A stretch of 41,640 bases of DNA from Pseudomonadota bacterium (GCA_030538605.1 JAUNTQ010000021.1:1-41640); one strand, 5' to 3'. Counted from the stretch's first letter, positions 31,652 through 39,644 are shown. Made by a program: numbers and translations. Notes: generated by a model not told the origin, from the sequence alone.

Positions 31652-31762
31652 AAGCCCCGGAAGACGCTCTGCCGCGGACGGCGTGTGCATGCACACGCCG
31701 TTCGGCGTCACGCCGCTTGGGTTTTGCCGGGGCTTTGCTGACCCAGGTTCTTTGAAGAATAT

Positions 31763-31826
31763 GGGGGTATATGCCAAAAATGACCATCTGACGTGCGCTG
31801 GCAGATGCATGGAATGGGGGTATATG
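31763..31826. repeat. GGGGGTATATG element, copy 1
   Basis: The direct repeats GGGGGTATATG at 31763-31773 and 31816-31826 bound a segment with CCAAAA and TGCGC. An inverted relative lies at 34284-34341, where the reverse complement shows GGGGGTATA, CCAAAA, TGCGC and GGGGTATA in the same order. Confidence 0.6.
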
Positions 31827-31857
31827 ACCGTCATCGGCATGGCAGACAGGTCGCCTC

Positions 31858-31940
31858 GCAGGCTGGGTAGAGCGAAAGCGAAACCCGGCTTTTTTTCAAC
31901 GCCGTCTGCTGGGTTTCGCCTTCGGCTCTACCCAGCCTGC
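31858..31940. repeat. GAGCGAAACCC palindromic element, copy 2
   Basis: The left arm GCAGGCTGGGTAGAGCGAAA then GCGAAACCC (31858-31886) pairs with the right arm 31911-31940, around a loop with a T-run. It lies 11 bases beyond the end of the minus-strand HhH gene and could act as its terminator. Confidence 0.75.
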
Positions 31941-31951
31941 AAGCTGCAAAC

Positions 31952-32203
31952 TCAACCCGGCGGTGGCGGCGCGTGCGCCTGCGCTGCTGCAATGGCGGCG
32001 CTGATCGCCGCACGCGCTTGCGGGCTGTTTTTCCAGCAGCTTGATCCCGTCAGCTGCGCGCCGCGCGCCAGCACGTCCGCCGCGTTGGCGTGCGCCAGGT
32101 GGGCGAGCGATTCGATGCCCATTTGCTCCAGCCGCGCGATGACGGTGGGGCCAACGCCTTTGACGGCCAGCAGCGCGCGACGTTCGTGCAGCGGGAAGGG
32201 CAT
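31952..32203 (-). CDS. Small helix-hairpin-helix protein (Cdd1-like)
   Basis: An 83-residue protein. RALLAVKGVGPTVIARLEQM forms a helix-hairpin-helix with the GVGP turn, followed by GIESLAHLAHANAADVLARG. Such small HhH proteins (for example the Cdd1 type) are thought to bind DNA non-specifically. The ATG overlaps the stop of the glutathione S-transferase gene by one base (TGATG), so the two are co-translated. The tail is Ala/Pro-rich. Confidence 0.65.
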   Translation of the reverse strand: MPFPLHERRALLAVKGVGPTVIARLEQMGIESLAHLAHANAADVLARGAQLTGSSCWKNSPQARAAISAAIAAAQAHAPPPPG

Positions 32204-32829
32204 CAGGCGGCGGCCTTCAGGCGGGCCTGCGCTTCGTCGTCCAGCGCACTGGCGCGTTGCGCGGCGGGGCGCGCCGTGTGCAGGCGGGCAAAGCGCTCGA
32301 ACTCCGGGCGCGGCGCGAGCAGCTTGAAGCCCATGTAGAAGTCGAGAAACGCGGCCACCAGCAGGTCGGCGGCGGTGAAGTGCTCGCCCGCCAGATGGTC
32401 GCGCCCACGCAGCGCGCCTTCCAGCGTGCCGAGCAAATCGGCCTCGGTGCCGAAGCCGGCCATCGTCGGGTCGGGCAGCGCGCCGCCCGTGGCCTTGGCC
32501 GTCATCAGCTGCTCCAGCGGCGCCATGAAGGCGATCCAGCGGTAGTACGCGCCGCGCTCGGGCGTGCCCACGGCGGGCGCGAGCTTTTTTGCGGGCACCA
32601 GATCGGCCAGGTACAGCACGATGGCAAGGCTCTCCGTCACCACCGCATCGCCATGCGTGAGCGCGGGCACCTTGCCCATGGGGTTGATGGCGCGGTAGGC
32701 GGGCGCTTTCATTGTGGTGCCGTAGTCGAGCACCTGCGTGTCGTACGGCAGGCCGGTTTCTTCGAGCACCCAGCGCGCGATGCGGCCGCGCGACTGGGGG
32801 TGGGTGTAGAGGGTGAGGGGGGCGGTCAT
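32203..32829 (-). CDS. Glutathione S-transferase family protein
   Basis: A 208-residue cytosolic GST. The N-terminal thioredoxin-like domain (LTLYTHPQSRGRIARWVLEE, then the cis-Pro motif GKVPALTHGDAVVTESLAIV) is followed by an all-helical C-domain (about 88-200, HFTAADLLVAAFLDFYMGFK). The Ser in the HPQSRGR segment is a candidate catalytic residue. The substrate cannot be told from sequence. It is the first gene of a two-gene unit with the HhH protein. Confidence 0.9.
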   Translation of the reverse strand: MTAPLTLYTHPQSRGRIARWVLEETGLPYDTQVLDYGTTMKAPAYRAINPMGKVPALTHGDAVVTESLAIVLYLADLVPAKKLAPAVGTPERGAYYRWIAFMAPLEQLMTAKATGGALPDPTMAGFGTEADLLGTLEGALRGRDHLAGEHFTAADLLVAAFLDFYMGFKLLAPRPEFERFARLHTARPAAQRASALDDEAQARLKAAA

Positions 32830-32973
32830 GAGGGTGGCTCCGGGGGGGTGATGAGGCGGGTCACTGTGCCTGACGGGTGTGTCAGATTCTGGCAGCAGCC
32901 GTGCACTGTGAAGGCCACGCCGCCCCCGGCTCTCAAGCCGCGAACATGGGCATTCACCCTGCGTGATGGGTGG

Positions 32974-33003
32974 ATGACGCTTGTATTCAATATTGCATAT
33001 GAT
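32974..33003 (+). promoter_or_regulatory. Promoter and operator of parDE
   Basis: ATGACG (32974-32979) and TATGAT (32998-33003) are 18 bases apart. The perfect palindrome CAATATTG (32988-32995) lies in the spacer, a likely ParD-binding site. The ParD start is 30 bases downstream. Confidence 0.5.
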
Positions 33004-33033
33004 GAAGACGCCATTTCAGCCGAGCACCACGCC

Positions 33034-33300
33034 ATGCCACACACCGACACCCGAACCACCACCATGACCGTGCGCCTCAGCGGGGCCTTGAGCGATCACG
33101 TTGCGGCCAACGTGGGCGAGCATGGCGACTACGAGAACGTGAGCGAATTCATCCGCGACCTGATTCGCCGCGACAAGGCACGCAAGGAACGCGAAGCCTT
33201 CGCGCGGCTGAAGGCAGAGCTGTCGCACGCCTACGCGGCACCGGATGCGGCGTATGCGCCGCTGACAGCGGCCGAGGTGATGGCGCGCAACCGCAGCTGA
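33034..33300 (+). CDS. parD: ParD-family antitoxin
   Basis: An 88-residue ribbon-helix-helix antitoxin. The core is MTVRLSGALSDHVAANVGEH then YENVSEFIRDLIRRDKARKE, followed by the toxin-binding tail ending PLTAAEVMARNRS. The start is either the ATG at 33034 or that at 33064; the core pattern begins at the latter. The parE start lies 9 bases after the stop. Confidence 0.87.
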   Translation: MPHTDTRTTTMTVRLSGALSDHVAANVGEHGDYENVSEFIRDLIRRDKARKEREAFARLKAELSHAYAAPDAAYAPLTAAEVMARNRS

Positions 33301-33309
33301 CCGGCTGGT

Positions 33310-33630
33310 ATGCGAACACCGCAGGTTCGGGTTCAGCAGGCCGCGTCGCGGCGGCTGGACGAGATTTACCGCTACACGCGCGAGCGCTGGGGCGTGCGGC
33401 AGGCCAATCGCTACGTCCAGGGCTTGTTCGCTGCGTTCGAGGGCATTGCCAGCCAGCGGACGGTGTCGCGCCCGGTGCCGGCGGCGTTGGGTGTCGAAGG
33501 CCATTTCTTTCGCTACGAACGGCACTTCGTGTACTGGCGGTGGCTTGCCAGTGGCGACATCGGCATCGTGACGATCCTGCACGAGCGCATGCACCAGATC
33601 GAGCGCTTGCGGGACGATTTCGGTTTGTGA
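33310..33630 (+). CDS. parE: ParE/RelE-family toxin
   Basis: A 106-residue toxin of the ParE/RelE superfamily. The pattern is VRVQQAASRRLDEIYRYTRE, then QANRYVQGLFAAFEGIASQ, then FFRYERHFVYWRWLASGDIG and IVTILHERMHQIERL, in which the Tyr/Arg strand and the final HERM are typical. ParE proteins inhibit gyrase, RelE proteins cleave mRNA; the ParD partner favours the former. It is intact and adjacent to its antitoxin. Confidence 0.87.
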   Translation: MRTPQVRVQQAASRRLDEIYRYTRERWGVRQANRYVQGLFAAFEGIASQRTVSRPVPAALGVEGHFFRYERHFVYWRWLASGDIGIVTILHERMHQIERLRDDFGL

Positions 33631-33655
33631 CGACGCGGGTGGCGGGCCTGGCCGC

Positions 33656-34066
33656 TCAGCCTTGCGCTGGCACCAGCCAGGCCATGGCCTCGATCTTGTG
33701 GCCGTCCAGGTCGCGCACGAAGCCGCCGTAGTACTCGGCGCCGTAGTGCGGGCGCGGGCCGGGTGGGCCGTCGCAGGTGCCGCCGGCGGCCAGGGCGGCG
33801 GCGTGGAAGGCGTGCACCTGCTCGGGGGTGGCGGCGAAGAAGGCGACGTGTACGCCGTTGGCGGTTTGCGCGGGCTGGCCGTCGTGCGGGGCCTGCACCC
33901 AGAACTCGGGGTAGGCGCGGCCATAGGCCACGGCCTGGTGTTCGGACAGATCGAGCACGCGGCGAATGCCCAAGGCGCCAAGCACGGCGTCGTAAAAGGC
34001 CACGGCGTTGGCAAAGCGGTTGGTGCCGAGCGAGACGTGCGAGAGGATGCTGGGGTTGTCGGTCAT
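33656..34066 (-). CDS. VOC (glyoxalase/bleomycin-resistance fold) protein
   Basis: A 136-residue protein with the paired beta-alpha-beta-beta-beta VOC units: ILSHVSLGTNRFANAVAFYD, EFWVQAPHDGQ, NGVHVAFFAATPEQVHAFHA, and GFVRDLDGHKIEAMAW. His near residue 9, the later His in GVHVAF and the Glu in KIEAM are candidate metal ligands. The ATG at 34066 is chosen for its GAGGAG ribosome site 6 bases upstream; a longer open frame upstream runs into a dispersed repeat. The reaction is unknown. A WYL regulator gene lies upstream on the same strand. Confidence 0.87.
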   Translation of the reverse strand: MTDNPSILSHVSLGTNRFANAVAFYDAVLGALGIRRVLDLSEHQAVAYGRAYPEFWVQAPHDGQPAQTANGVHVAFFAATPEQVHAFHAAALAAGGTCDGPPGPRPHYGAEYYGGFVRDLDGHKIEAMAWLVPAQG

Positions 34067-34178
34067 CGGGGGCTCCTCGGGGGGTGACGAAAAAGGCGGA
34101 AGGCCGCGGCCAGTATGGGCGGCGGGGCGGTCAGTTTCTGTCAGCAGGCAGGAAGGCGCCGGCGCTTTTCGTTCGGGG

Positions 34179-34262
34179 GTAGGCTGGGTAGAGCGCCGAG
34201 CGAAACCCAGCATGCGGCGCTGTGGCGGGAAGCTGGGTTTCGCTGCGCTCTACCCAGCCTAC
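34179..34262. repeat. GAGCGAAACCC palindromic element, copy 3
   Basis: The left arm GTAGGCTGGGTAGAGCGCCG then AGCGAAACCCAGC (34179-34211) pairs with the right arm 34232-34262. This is the most perfect of the three copies. Confidence 0.8.
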
Positions 34263-34283
34263 GGGGTGGGTGAGGGGTATATA

Positions 34284-34341
34284 CCCCGATGACATACGTC
34301 TTCTGGCGCACTGTTGGCGGGAAATTTTGGCCTATACCCCC
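34284..34341. repeat. GGGGGTATATG element, copy 2, inverted
   Basis: Read on the minus strand it gives GGGGGTATA, CCAAAA, TGCGC and GGGGTATA in the order and spacing seen at 31763-31826. Confidence 0.55.
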
Positions 34342-34384
34342 TGTCAAACAGAGTCATTCGAAAGAGACGTGCAGGCGCAGGCCT

Positions 34385-35092
34385 TCAGGGCGAAGGCGGC
34401 TCGGCGGGGTGGGCGGTTTGCGCTCTCCAGCGGCGGATCAGTGCGTGGCGCCGCTCGGGGTAGCGGGTGGCGGTGTCGGTGAGCTGGATCACGCGGTCGG
34501 CGCGGAAGTGGCGAAAGTCGCGGCGCAGTTCGCACCAGGCCGCGATCAGCCGCGCGTGGTCGAAGAAGGCCATGGCAAACGGCCAGATGCGGCGCTCGGT
34601 GGCGGTGCCGCTTTCGTCGCGGTAGTGCAGGTGCAGCACGCGTTCGCCCTGGATGGCGCGGCGCAGCAGGGGCAGCCAGGGGGCGGGCAATTCGTCTTGC
34701 GGGCAGCGCGCGGGCACGAAGAGGCCGCTGGTTTCCACGGCCAGGCGCAGGTCGGCGGGCAGCACGCTGCCGATGCGCTGCACGGCGGCGCGCGCGGCGG
34801 CGGCCAGTTCGGGATCGGCGCCCTGGCTGGCGACCCAGCGCGCGCCCAGCGCCAGCGCCTCCAGCTCGTCGGCACTGAACATGAGCGGCGGCAGCGTGAA
34901 GCCGGGGCGCAGCACATAACCCACGCCGGGGTCGCCTTCGATGCGCGCGCCTTGCTCGCGCAGGGTGGCGATGTCGCGGTAGAGCGTGCGCAAGCTGGTG
35001 CCCGCGTGCTGCGCCAGCGCGGCGCCGGGCACGGGCTGGCGGTGGGTGCGCAGGTGCTCCAGCAGGTGCAGCAGGCGGGCGGTGCGGGACAT
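34385..35092 (-). CDS. YafY-type transcriptional regulator (HTH + WYL)
   Basis: A 235-residue regulator. The N-terminal winged helix (ARLLHLLEHLRTHRQPVPGA, then GTSLRTLYRDIATLREQGAR) is followed by a WYL domain (RAIQGERVLHLHYRDESGTA, IWPFAMAFFDHARLIAAWCE, LRRDFRHFRADRVIQL). WYL domains sense ligands or nucleic acids. The ATG at 35092 is chosen because the conserved HTH begins there; the open frame upstream is made of a dispersed repeat. The adjacent VOC gene is a common partner of such regulators and a possible target. Confidence 0.88.
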   Translation of the reverse strand: MSRTARLLHLLEHLRTHRQPVPGAALAQHAGTSLRTLYRDIATLREQGARIEGDPGVGYVLRPGFTLPPLMFSADELEALALGARWVASQGADPELAAAARAAVQRIGSVLPADLRLAVETSGLFVPARCPQDELPAPWLPLLRRAIQGERVLHLHYRDESGTATERRIWPFAMAFFDHARLIAAWCELRRDFRHFRADRVIQLTDTATRYPERRHALIRRWRAQTAHPAEPPSP

Positions 35093-35156
35093 GGGCTGTG
35101 GCTCAACTGAAATGCAGCATGACTTCGCTGCGCTCAATGATCGGCGCTGGCGCGCC

Positions 35157-35243
35157 ATGACGAATGACAAAAATGACAAAAGCGCTGTGCAGGTGGATGG
35201 CTTGAGTCATTGGTCACGCGCCGAAGGCGCGGTCATTCGTCAT
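35157..35243. repeat. ATGACRAATGAC inverted-repeat element, copy 1
   Basis: ATGACGAATGAC (35157-35168) pairs perfectly with GTCATTCGTCAT (35232-35243). The relative at 40325-40420 has the same architecture with an A in place of the G. Confidence 0.7.
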
Positions 35244-35271
35244 CGTGCACCGCTGGCGTTTCATGCCAGCG

Positions 35272-36276
35272 CTATGGGCCGCTGAAATGGTCGAAGGCGC
35301 GCGCGGCCAGCGGTGTGGCGCGGCCCTGCGCATCGACCAGCCGCAGGCCGGGTGCGGCTTCGATGCGGCCGATGCGGGTGACGGGCGTGTCCGCCGCCTG
35401 TGCGGCGGCCTGCACGGCGGCGCGGGCGGCGGGGGGGGCGGTGAAGACGAGTTCGTAATCGTCGCCGCCGGCCAAGGCAACGTGCTGCCGCTGTTTCAGG
35501 TCAAAAGTGCAGTTTGCGAAGTTTGGGTGTGCGCAGGAAGCTATCAAATTTGATACGACATCGGCGTTCAGACTGGCCCCGGCACCGCTGGCTTTCAGGA
35601 TGTGGCCGAGGTCGCCCGCCAGCCCGTCGCTCACGTCCGCGGCGGCGCTGGCGATGCCGCGCAGGGCCAGGCCGAGGGCCAGGCGCGGGGTGGGGCGCTC
35701 CAGCCGCTGGCGGGCAGCGGTCAGCACGTCGGGCGGCAGTGCCCATTCGCCGCGCAGCGCGCCCAGCGCCAGGCGCGCGTCGCCCAGCGTGCCGCTGACC
35801 CACAGCTCGTCGCCCGCGCGCGCGCCGTCGCGCCGCAGCGCCTGGCCTGCGGGCACCTGGCCGAAGACGGTGATGCACAGGTTGAGCGGGCCGGCCGTGG
35901 TGTCGCCGCCGATCAGCGGGCAGGCGTGCGTGTCGGCCAGCGCGAACAGTCCTTGCGCCAAGGCGGACAGCCAGGCTTCGTCGCGCGCGCGCGCGGGCGG
36001 CAGGGCCAGCGCGAGGGTGAAGGCGAGCGGCTTGGCACCGCAAGCGGCCAGGTCGCTCAGGTTGACGGCCAGGGCCTTGTGGCCGAGTGATTCGGGGTCA
36101 ACGTCGGCAAAGAAGTGGCGGCCTTCGACCAGCATGTCGCAGCTGATGGCCAGGTGCATGCCGGGCGCGGGGGCGAGCAGGGCGCAGTCGTCGCCGATGC
36201 CCAGGGCCACCGCGTCTGCGGTCAGGGGGCGGGCGCGGCGCGTGAAGAAGCGTTCGATCAGTTCGAATTCGCCCAT
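35272..36276 (-). CDS. thiL: Thiamine-monophosphate kinase
   Basis: A 334-residue ThiL that phosphorylates thiamine monophosphate to the active diphosphate. Metal and substrate motifs are in order: MGEFELIERFF, ADAVALGIGDDCALL, AISCDMLVEGRHFF, AVNLSDLAACGAKP, PLIGGDTTAGPLNLCITVFG, DVSDGLAGDLGHILKASG, LAGGDDYELVF. Between the last two, VVSNLIASCAHPNFANCTF is unusual and is encoded by AT-richer DNA containing TGCGCAGGAAGCTA (35530-35543, plus strand), so an insertion from the dispersed repeat seems tolerated in frame. In related genomes thiL often precedes pgpA and cinA; here they lie apart. Confidence 0.93.
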   Translation of the reverse strand: MGEFELIERFFTRRARPLTADAVALGIGDDCALLAPAPGMHLAISCDMLVEGRHFFADVDPESLGHKALAVNLSDLAACGAKPLAFTLALALPPARARDEAWLSALAQGLFALADTHACPLIGGDTTAGPLNLCITVFGQVPAGQALRRDGARAGDELWVSGTLGDARLALGALRGEWALPPDVLTAARQRLERPTPRLALGLALRGIASAAADVSDGLAGDLGHILKASGAGASLNADVVSNLIASCAHPNFANCTFDLKQRQHVALAGGDDYELVFTAPPAARAAVQAAAQAADTPVTRIGRIEAAPGLRLVDAQGRATPLAARAFDHFSGP

Positions 36277-36296
36277 GAGGGTGACTCTATTATGAT

Positions 36297-36372
36297 AGCT
36301 GTTCGCGCACGTTATATGGTATTTTCATATATAAAAGTATATGAAAATATTGTATAACGTGCGCAAGAAGCT
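36297..36372. repeat. 76-nt AT-rich hairpin element, copy 2
   Basis: The left arm AGCTGTTCGCGCACGTTATA and the right arm TATAACGTGCGCAAGAAGCT pair at 17 of 20 positions. The inner part ATTTTCATATA...TATATGAAAAT continues the stem to a small loop. It lies between the thiL start and the end of the Gcr-like gene. Confidence 0.85.
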
Positions 36373-36411
36373 CACTTTTTATATCTTCCGTGCATGCACC
36401 ACGCCACGGCG

Positions 36412-38493
36412 TCATCGCGGCGGCTCGGGTGGGGGCGGGGCGCTTTCGGGCTGCACGGCCACGGGCTCGATGGGGTCTTGCGGCGTTTTCACGCGCACGG
36501 GCAGGATGAACGAAAGCGGCTGGCGCAGCGCGCGGCGGGCGAGGGCGGTGTACAGGCGCCGGCGGTTCAGGGTGCCGATGTTCTGCGCCGTCAGCGCCAG
36601 CCGGAAGGCCAGCGTGAAGCTGCACGCCACGTTCATCAGCGCGGTGATGACGATGCCGCCTGCGGCCCACCACAGCGCGGGGCTTTGCCACACCTCGTTG
36701 CCCAGCTGGTGGATGGCCGCGGCGATCTGCCCGGCCACCAGGGTCACGTGCCGCACCTCGAACGGAAAGCCGAAAAAGCCCAGAATGGGCGGCACCAGCC
36801 CCAGCATCAGCCCCAGCGAGATGTTGGCCGCATAGCCGGAGACGTGCTTGCGCCAGTACACCGACCAGCGCAGTGCGCGCGCCGCGCCCAGCCAGCGCGT
36901 GAAGCGCGGGTGGTAGGCGATGACCGAGTCCAGCCGGTAAAACACGAACCAGTTTTCCACCCAGCCGGCGATGAGGCTGGAGAGAAACAGCAGCCCGCCC
37001 GTGGCGGCGGCAAACAGCGCCGTGGGGCCGAGCAGGTGGTGGTGCGCCAGCGTGGCGCGGGCCAGCTCGTCGGTCATCACGGTGTGGCCAAACGCGGCGT
37101 GCAGCGCCACGGCAATCAGCACCACCACCGGCATCACCACGCCCACGTTGCCCAGCACGGCGGCGAACTGCGTTCGCAGCAGGTAGACCACCTCGTCCAC
37201 GAAGCGCTCCACCACGCCGGGCTTGTCCATGTCGCGCAGGCGCGCGGCCATGGCGGGCGCGGTCATGGCCGGCTGCTTGGTGGCCACCGTCCAGTGCATC
37301 AGCATGATGATGACGAAGGACAGGGCGTAGTTGATGCCCGCCGCCATGCCGCCCCAGAAGGCGGGCAGCGCCAGCGCGCCAATGCCCAGCTTCAGCCAGG
37401 TGGTGCCCGCCAGCAGCGCGCCGCCGCCGGTGGCCGCGCGCAGCATGGCGGTGTATTCGCTACGGTTGCGGGTGATGTAGTGCAGGCCGGTTTCGGCGTT
37501 GCGCTCGGTCACCTTGGCGGCCAGCAGCTGGGTGCTGTTGTTCATCAGCACGCGCACGCTGCGGCTGTCGCGGTCCACCCGCACCAGGTGCGACAGCAGC
37601 TGCACGGCGGCCTGCACGGGCGCATCGGTCTCCACGCACAGCAGCAGCGCCTTCACGCGGATGATGCGCTGGCGCAGCTGGCGCAGCTGAAACTCCAGGT
37701 TCACCGAAATGCCGTGCGCCTCCAGGTGCGTGTACACCGTCGAGGCCACGGCGCGGCAGGCGTCCAGCTGCTCGCGCAGCTGCTCGATGGCCACCGCCGC
37801 CGACGCGCTCTGCCGGCCATTGGTCAGCACCGCCTGGCGCATGGTTTCGAACACGCCCGGCAAATCGCGAAAGGCGCGGCGCTGCTTGGCCTCTTCCGAC
37901 AGGCGCACGCGCACCTCTGCCGACTGGCCCGCCGCGCCGATCTGGCTGACGGAAAACGCCAGCGCGTCCAGCAGCGTGCGCAGTGCGTAACTCGGCTCGC
38001 CCTCGGCGCTGGTGGTCTGCGCGGCCTGCGTGCCTTGTGCGGGGCGAAACAGCAGCTTGGCCATGCGCCGCAGCGTGCGCGCGTCCAGCGCGCGCAGCCA
38101 CTTGGCGTCGAACTCGCTCGGAAACAGCAGCGAAAACAGCTCGCCCAGGTTGGTCGTCTCGGGCGTGGACGGCAGCAGCTTGCGGCGCAGGCGCTCGAAG
38201 GTCTCGCTCATCAGCGTGCCGCGCGGGGCAAAGCCCAGATCGGCCAGCAGCGCCGTGGCGTCCATGGTGGTCAGAAACTCGCTCCACCAGGCCTGCCACA
38301 GCGCCAGCCACTGCGGGCGCACCTCGGCCGCGTCCAGCAGCATGCGCACGCGCGCCACGGCCATCTCGGTGTTGTTCGACTCGCCGCGCACCCAGGCCAG
38401 CAGCCGCATCAGCCACAGGTGGCGCTCGGCCAGCGGCGCGTCGGGGTCGATCTCGCGCAGCAGCTCGATCAGGTCAAGCTGGGAAGTCGCCAT
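36412..38493 (-). CDS. Gcr-family 'site-specific recombinase', a polytopic membrane protein
   Basis: A 693-residue protein of the family named after the gonococcal Gcr 'site-specific recombinase' (Pfam SpecificRecomb). The N-terminal about 330 residues are soluble and helical. From about 340 there are at least five hydrophobic segments, such as LGIGALALPAFWGGMAAGIN, NVGVVMPVVVLIAVALHAAF, ALFAAATGGLLFLSSLIAGW, SLGLMLGLVPPILGFFGFPF and GGIVITALMNVACSFTLAFR. No tyrosine- or serine-recombinase motif is visible, so the recombinase label is doubtful; a membrane function fits better. The tail is Pro-rich. It starts 18 bases after apaG and is probably co-transcribed with it, an order conserved in related bacteria. 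Confidence 0.85.
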   Translation of the reverse strand: MATSQLDLIELLREIDPDAPLAERHLWLMRLLAWVRGESNNTEMAVARVRMLLDAAEVRPQWLALWQAWWSEFLTTMDATALLADLGFAPRGTLMSETFERLRRKLLPSTPETTNLGELFSLLFPSEFDAKWLRALDARTLRRMAKLLFRPAQGTQAAQTTSAEGEPSYALRTLLDALAFSVSQIGAAGQSAEVRVRLSEEAKQRRAFRDLPGVFETMRQAVLTNGRQSASAAVAIEQLREQLDACRAVASTVYTHLEAHGISVNLEFQLRQLRQRIIRVKALLLCVETDAPVQAAVQLLSHLVRVDRDSRSVRVLMNNSTQLLAAKVTERNAETGLHYITRNRSEYTAMLRAATGGGALLAGTTWLKLGIGALALPAFWGGMAAGINYALSFVIIMLMHWTVATKQPAMTAPAMAARLRDMDKPGVVERFVDEVVYLLRTQFAAVLGNVGVVMPVVVLIAVALHAAFGHTVMTDELARATLAHHHLLGPTALFAAATGGLLFLSSLIAGWVENWFVFYRLDSVIAYHPRFTRWLGAARALRWSVYWRKHVSGYAANISLGLMLGLVPPILGFFGFPFEVRHVTLVAGQIAAAIHQLGNEVWQSPALWWAAGGIVITALMNVACSFTLAFRLALTAQNIGTLNRRRLYTALARRALRQPLSFILPVRVKTPQDPIEPVAVQPESAPPPPEPPR

Positions 38494-38511
38494 GCCTTGG
38501 CAGCCCCGCCC

Positions 38512-38919
38512 TCAGTGCAGCACGCGGGCCACATCGCCCCCCGTGCCGCCCATGCCGCTGGCGTCCAGCACGAACAGCGGAATGCCCACCTCGAACCGCT
38601 CGCCATCCTCGGCCACGCAGAAGTAGCTGCCGTGCATCGTGCCGCTGGCCGTGCGCAGGCGGCAGCCGCTGGTGTACTGAAACGCCTCGCCCGGCTTCAG
38701 GAATGGCTGCTGCCCCACCACGCCCAGGCCTTTGACCTCTTCCACCTGCCCGCGCCCATCGGTGATGAGCCAGTGGCGCGCAATCAGCTGCGCCGGCACA
38801 TCGCCCGTGTTGCGCACGGTGACGGTGTAGGCAAAGCCGTAAAGCGCGCGCTCCGGCTCCGACTGCTCGGGCAGGTAGCGGGGCTGCACCTCCACGCTGA
38901 ACTGGTACTTCTGTTGCAT
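38512..38919 (-). CDS. apaG: ApaG protein
   Basis: A 135-residue ApaG with an immunoglobulin-like beta-sandwich (DUF525). Conserved parts are QPRYLPEQSEPERALYGFAY, TVTVRNTGDVPAQLIARHWL, ITDGRGQVEEVKGLGVVGQQ, LKPGEAFQYTSGCRLRTASG and MHGSYFCVAEDGERFEVGIP. ApaG is linked in enterobacteria to CorD (cobalt and magnesium) phenotypes; the exact role is unsettled. The ATG at 38919 begins the conserved MQQKYQFSVEV; the open frame upstream is spurious. It is divergent from rpe, with only 38 bases between the starts. Confidence 0.93.
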   Translation of the reverse strand: MQQKYQFSVEVQPRYLPEQSEPERALYGFAYTVTVRNTGDVPAQLIARHWLITDGRGQVEEVKGLGVVGQQPFLKPGEAFQYTSGCRLRTASGTMHGSYFCVAEDGERFEVGIPLFVLDASGMGGTGGDVARVLH

Positions 38920-38957
38920 GGCGGCAATGGTAAAGGAGCGCTGCCACAATCGCCCGC

Positions 38958-39644
38958 ATGAGCACACCGCGCACCCACCGCATCGCCCCCTCCATCCTCT
39001 CGGCCGACTTCGCCCGCCTGGGCGAAGAGGTGCAAAACGTCATCGCCGCCGGCGCCGACTGGATCCACTTCGACGTGATGGACAACCATTACGTGCCCAA
39101 CCTCACCTTCGGCCCGATGATCTGTCAGGCCATCAAGCCGCACGCCGTGCGCGCCGATGGCACGCCCGTGCCGATGGACGTCCACATGATGGTGCAGCCG
39201 GTGGACGCGCTGGCCGAGGCGTTTGCCAAGGCGGGGGCCGACTTCATCAGCTTTCACCCGGACGCCACGCCCCATCCGCACCGCAGCGTGCAGGCCATCC
39301 GCGCCGCCGGTGCCAAACCGGGGCTGGTGTTCAACCCCGCCGCGCCGCTGGATGTGCTGGACTGGCTGATCGACGAGATCGACCTCATCCTCATCATGAG
39401 CGTCAACCCCGGCTTTGGCGGTCAATCCTTCATTGATAGCGCCTTGCGCAAGGTGGAGGCCGCACGCAAGCGCATCGACGCCTCGGGTCGCGACATCCGG
39501 CTGGAGGTCGATGGCGGCATCAAGGCCGCCAACATCCGCCGCGTGGCCGACGCGGGGGCCGACACCTTCGTGGCCGGCAGCGCCATCTTCGGCCAGCCCG
39601 ACTACGGCCAGGTCATCGCCGACATGCGCCGGGCGCTGGCATGA
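38958..39644 (+). CDS. rpe: Ribulose-phosphate 3-epimerase
   Basis: A 228-residue TIM-barrel enzyme that interconverts ribulose 5-phosphate and xylulose 5-phosphate in the pentose-phosphate pathway or Calvin cycle. Motifs are [36 protein letters not shown] (metal-binding His and catalytic Asp), [28 protein letters not shown] and [20 protein letters not shown] (second catalytic Asp). Its stop overlaps the gph start (ATGA), so the two are coupled. Confidence 0.96.
   Translation: MSTPRTHRIAPSILSADFARLGEEVQNVIAAGADWIHFDVMDNHYVPNLTFGPMICQAIKPHAVRADGTPVPMDVHMMVQPVDALAEAFAKAGADFISFHPDATPHPHRSVQAIRAAGAKPGLVFNPAAPLDVLDWLIDEIDLILIMSVNPGFGGQSFIDSALRKVEAARKRIDASGRDIRLEVDGGIKAANIRRVADAGADTFVAGSAIFGQPDYGQVIADMRRALA

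Larger units (their letters stand above)
34067..34384. other. Repeat-filled spacer between the VOC and WYL genes
   Basis: No gene is seen. The spacer holds a GAGCGAAACCC palindrome (34179-34262), the perfect palindrome GGGGTATATACCCC (34274-34287) and an inverted copy of the GGGGGTATATG element (34284-34341). Confidence 0.6.

Noticed and set aside
34067..34213. 49-residue N-terminal extension of the VOC protein
   Set aside because: It is encoded by a dispersed palindrome and spacer; the ATG at 34066 has its own GAGGAG site.
35093..35179. 29-residue N-terminal extension of the WYL regulator
   Set aside because: It is derived from the ATGACGAATGAC repeat; the conserved HTH starts at 35092.
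36412..38493. Gcr-like gene as evidence for a mobile element
   Set aside because: It lies in a conserved housekeeping context beside apaG and rpe and has no att sites, tRNA or other mobility genes nearby.
36394..38961. 855-codon plus-strand frame opposite the Gcr-like gene and apaG
   Set aside because: His/Arg/Gln/Ala-rich shadow without motifs; both minus-strand genes are clear.
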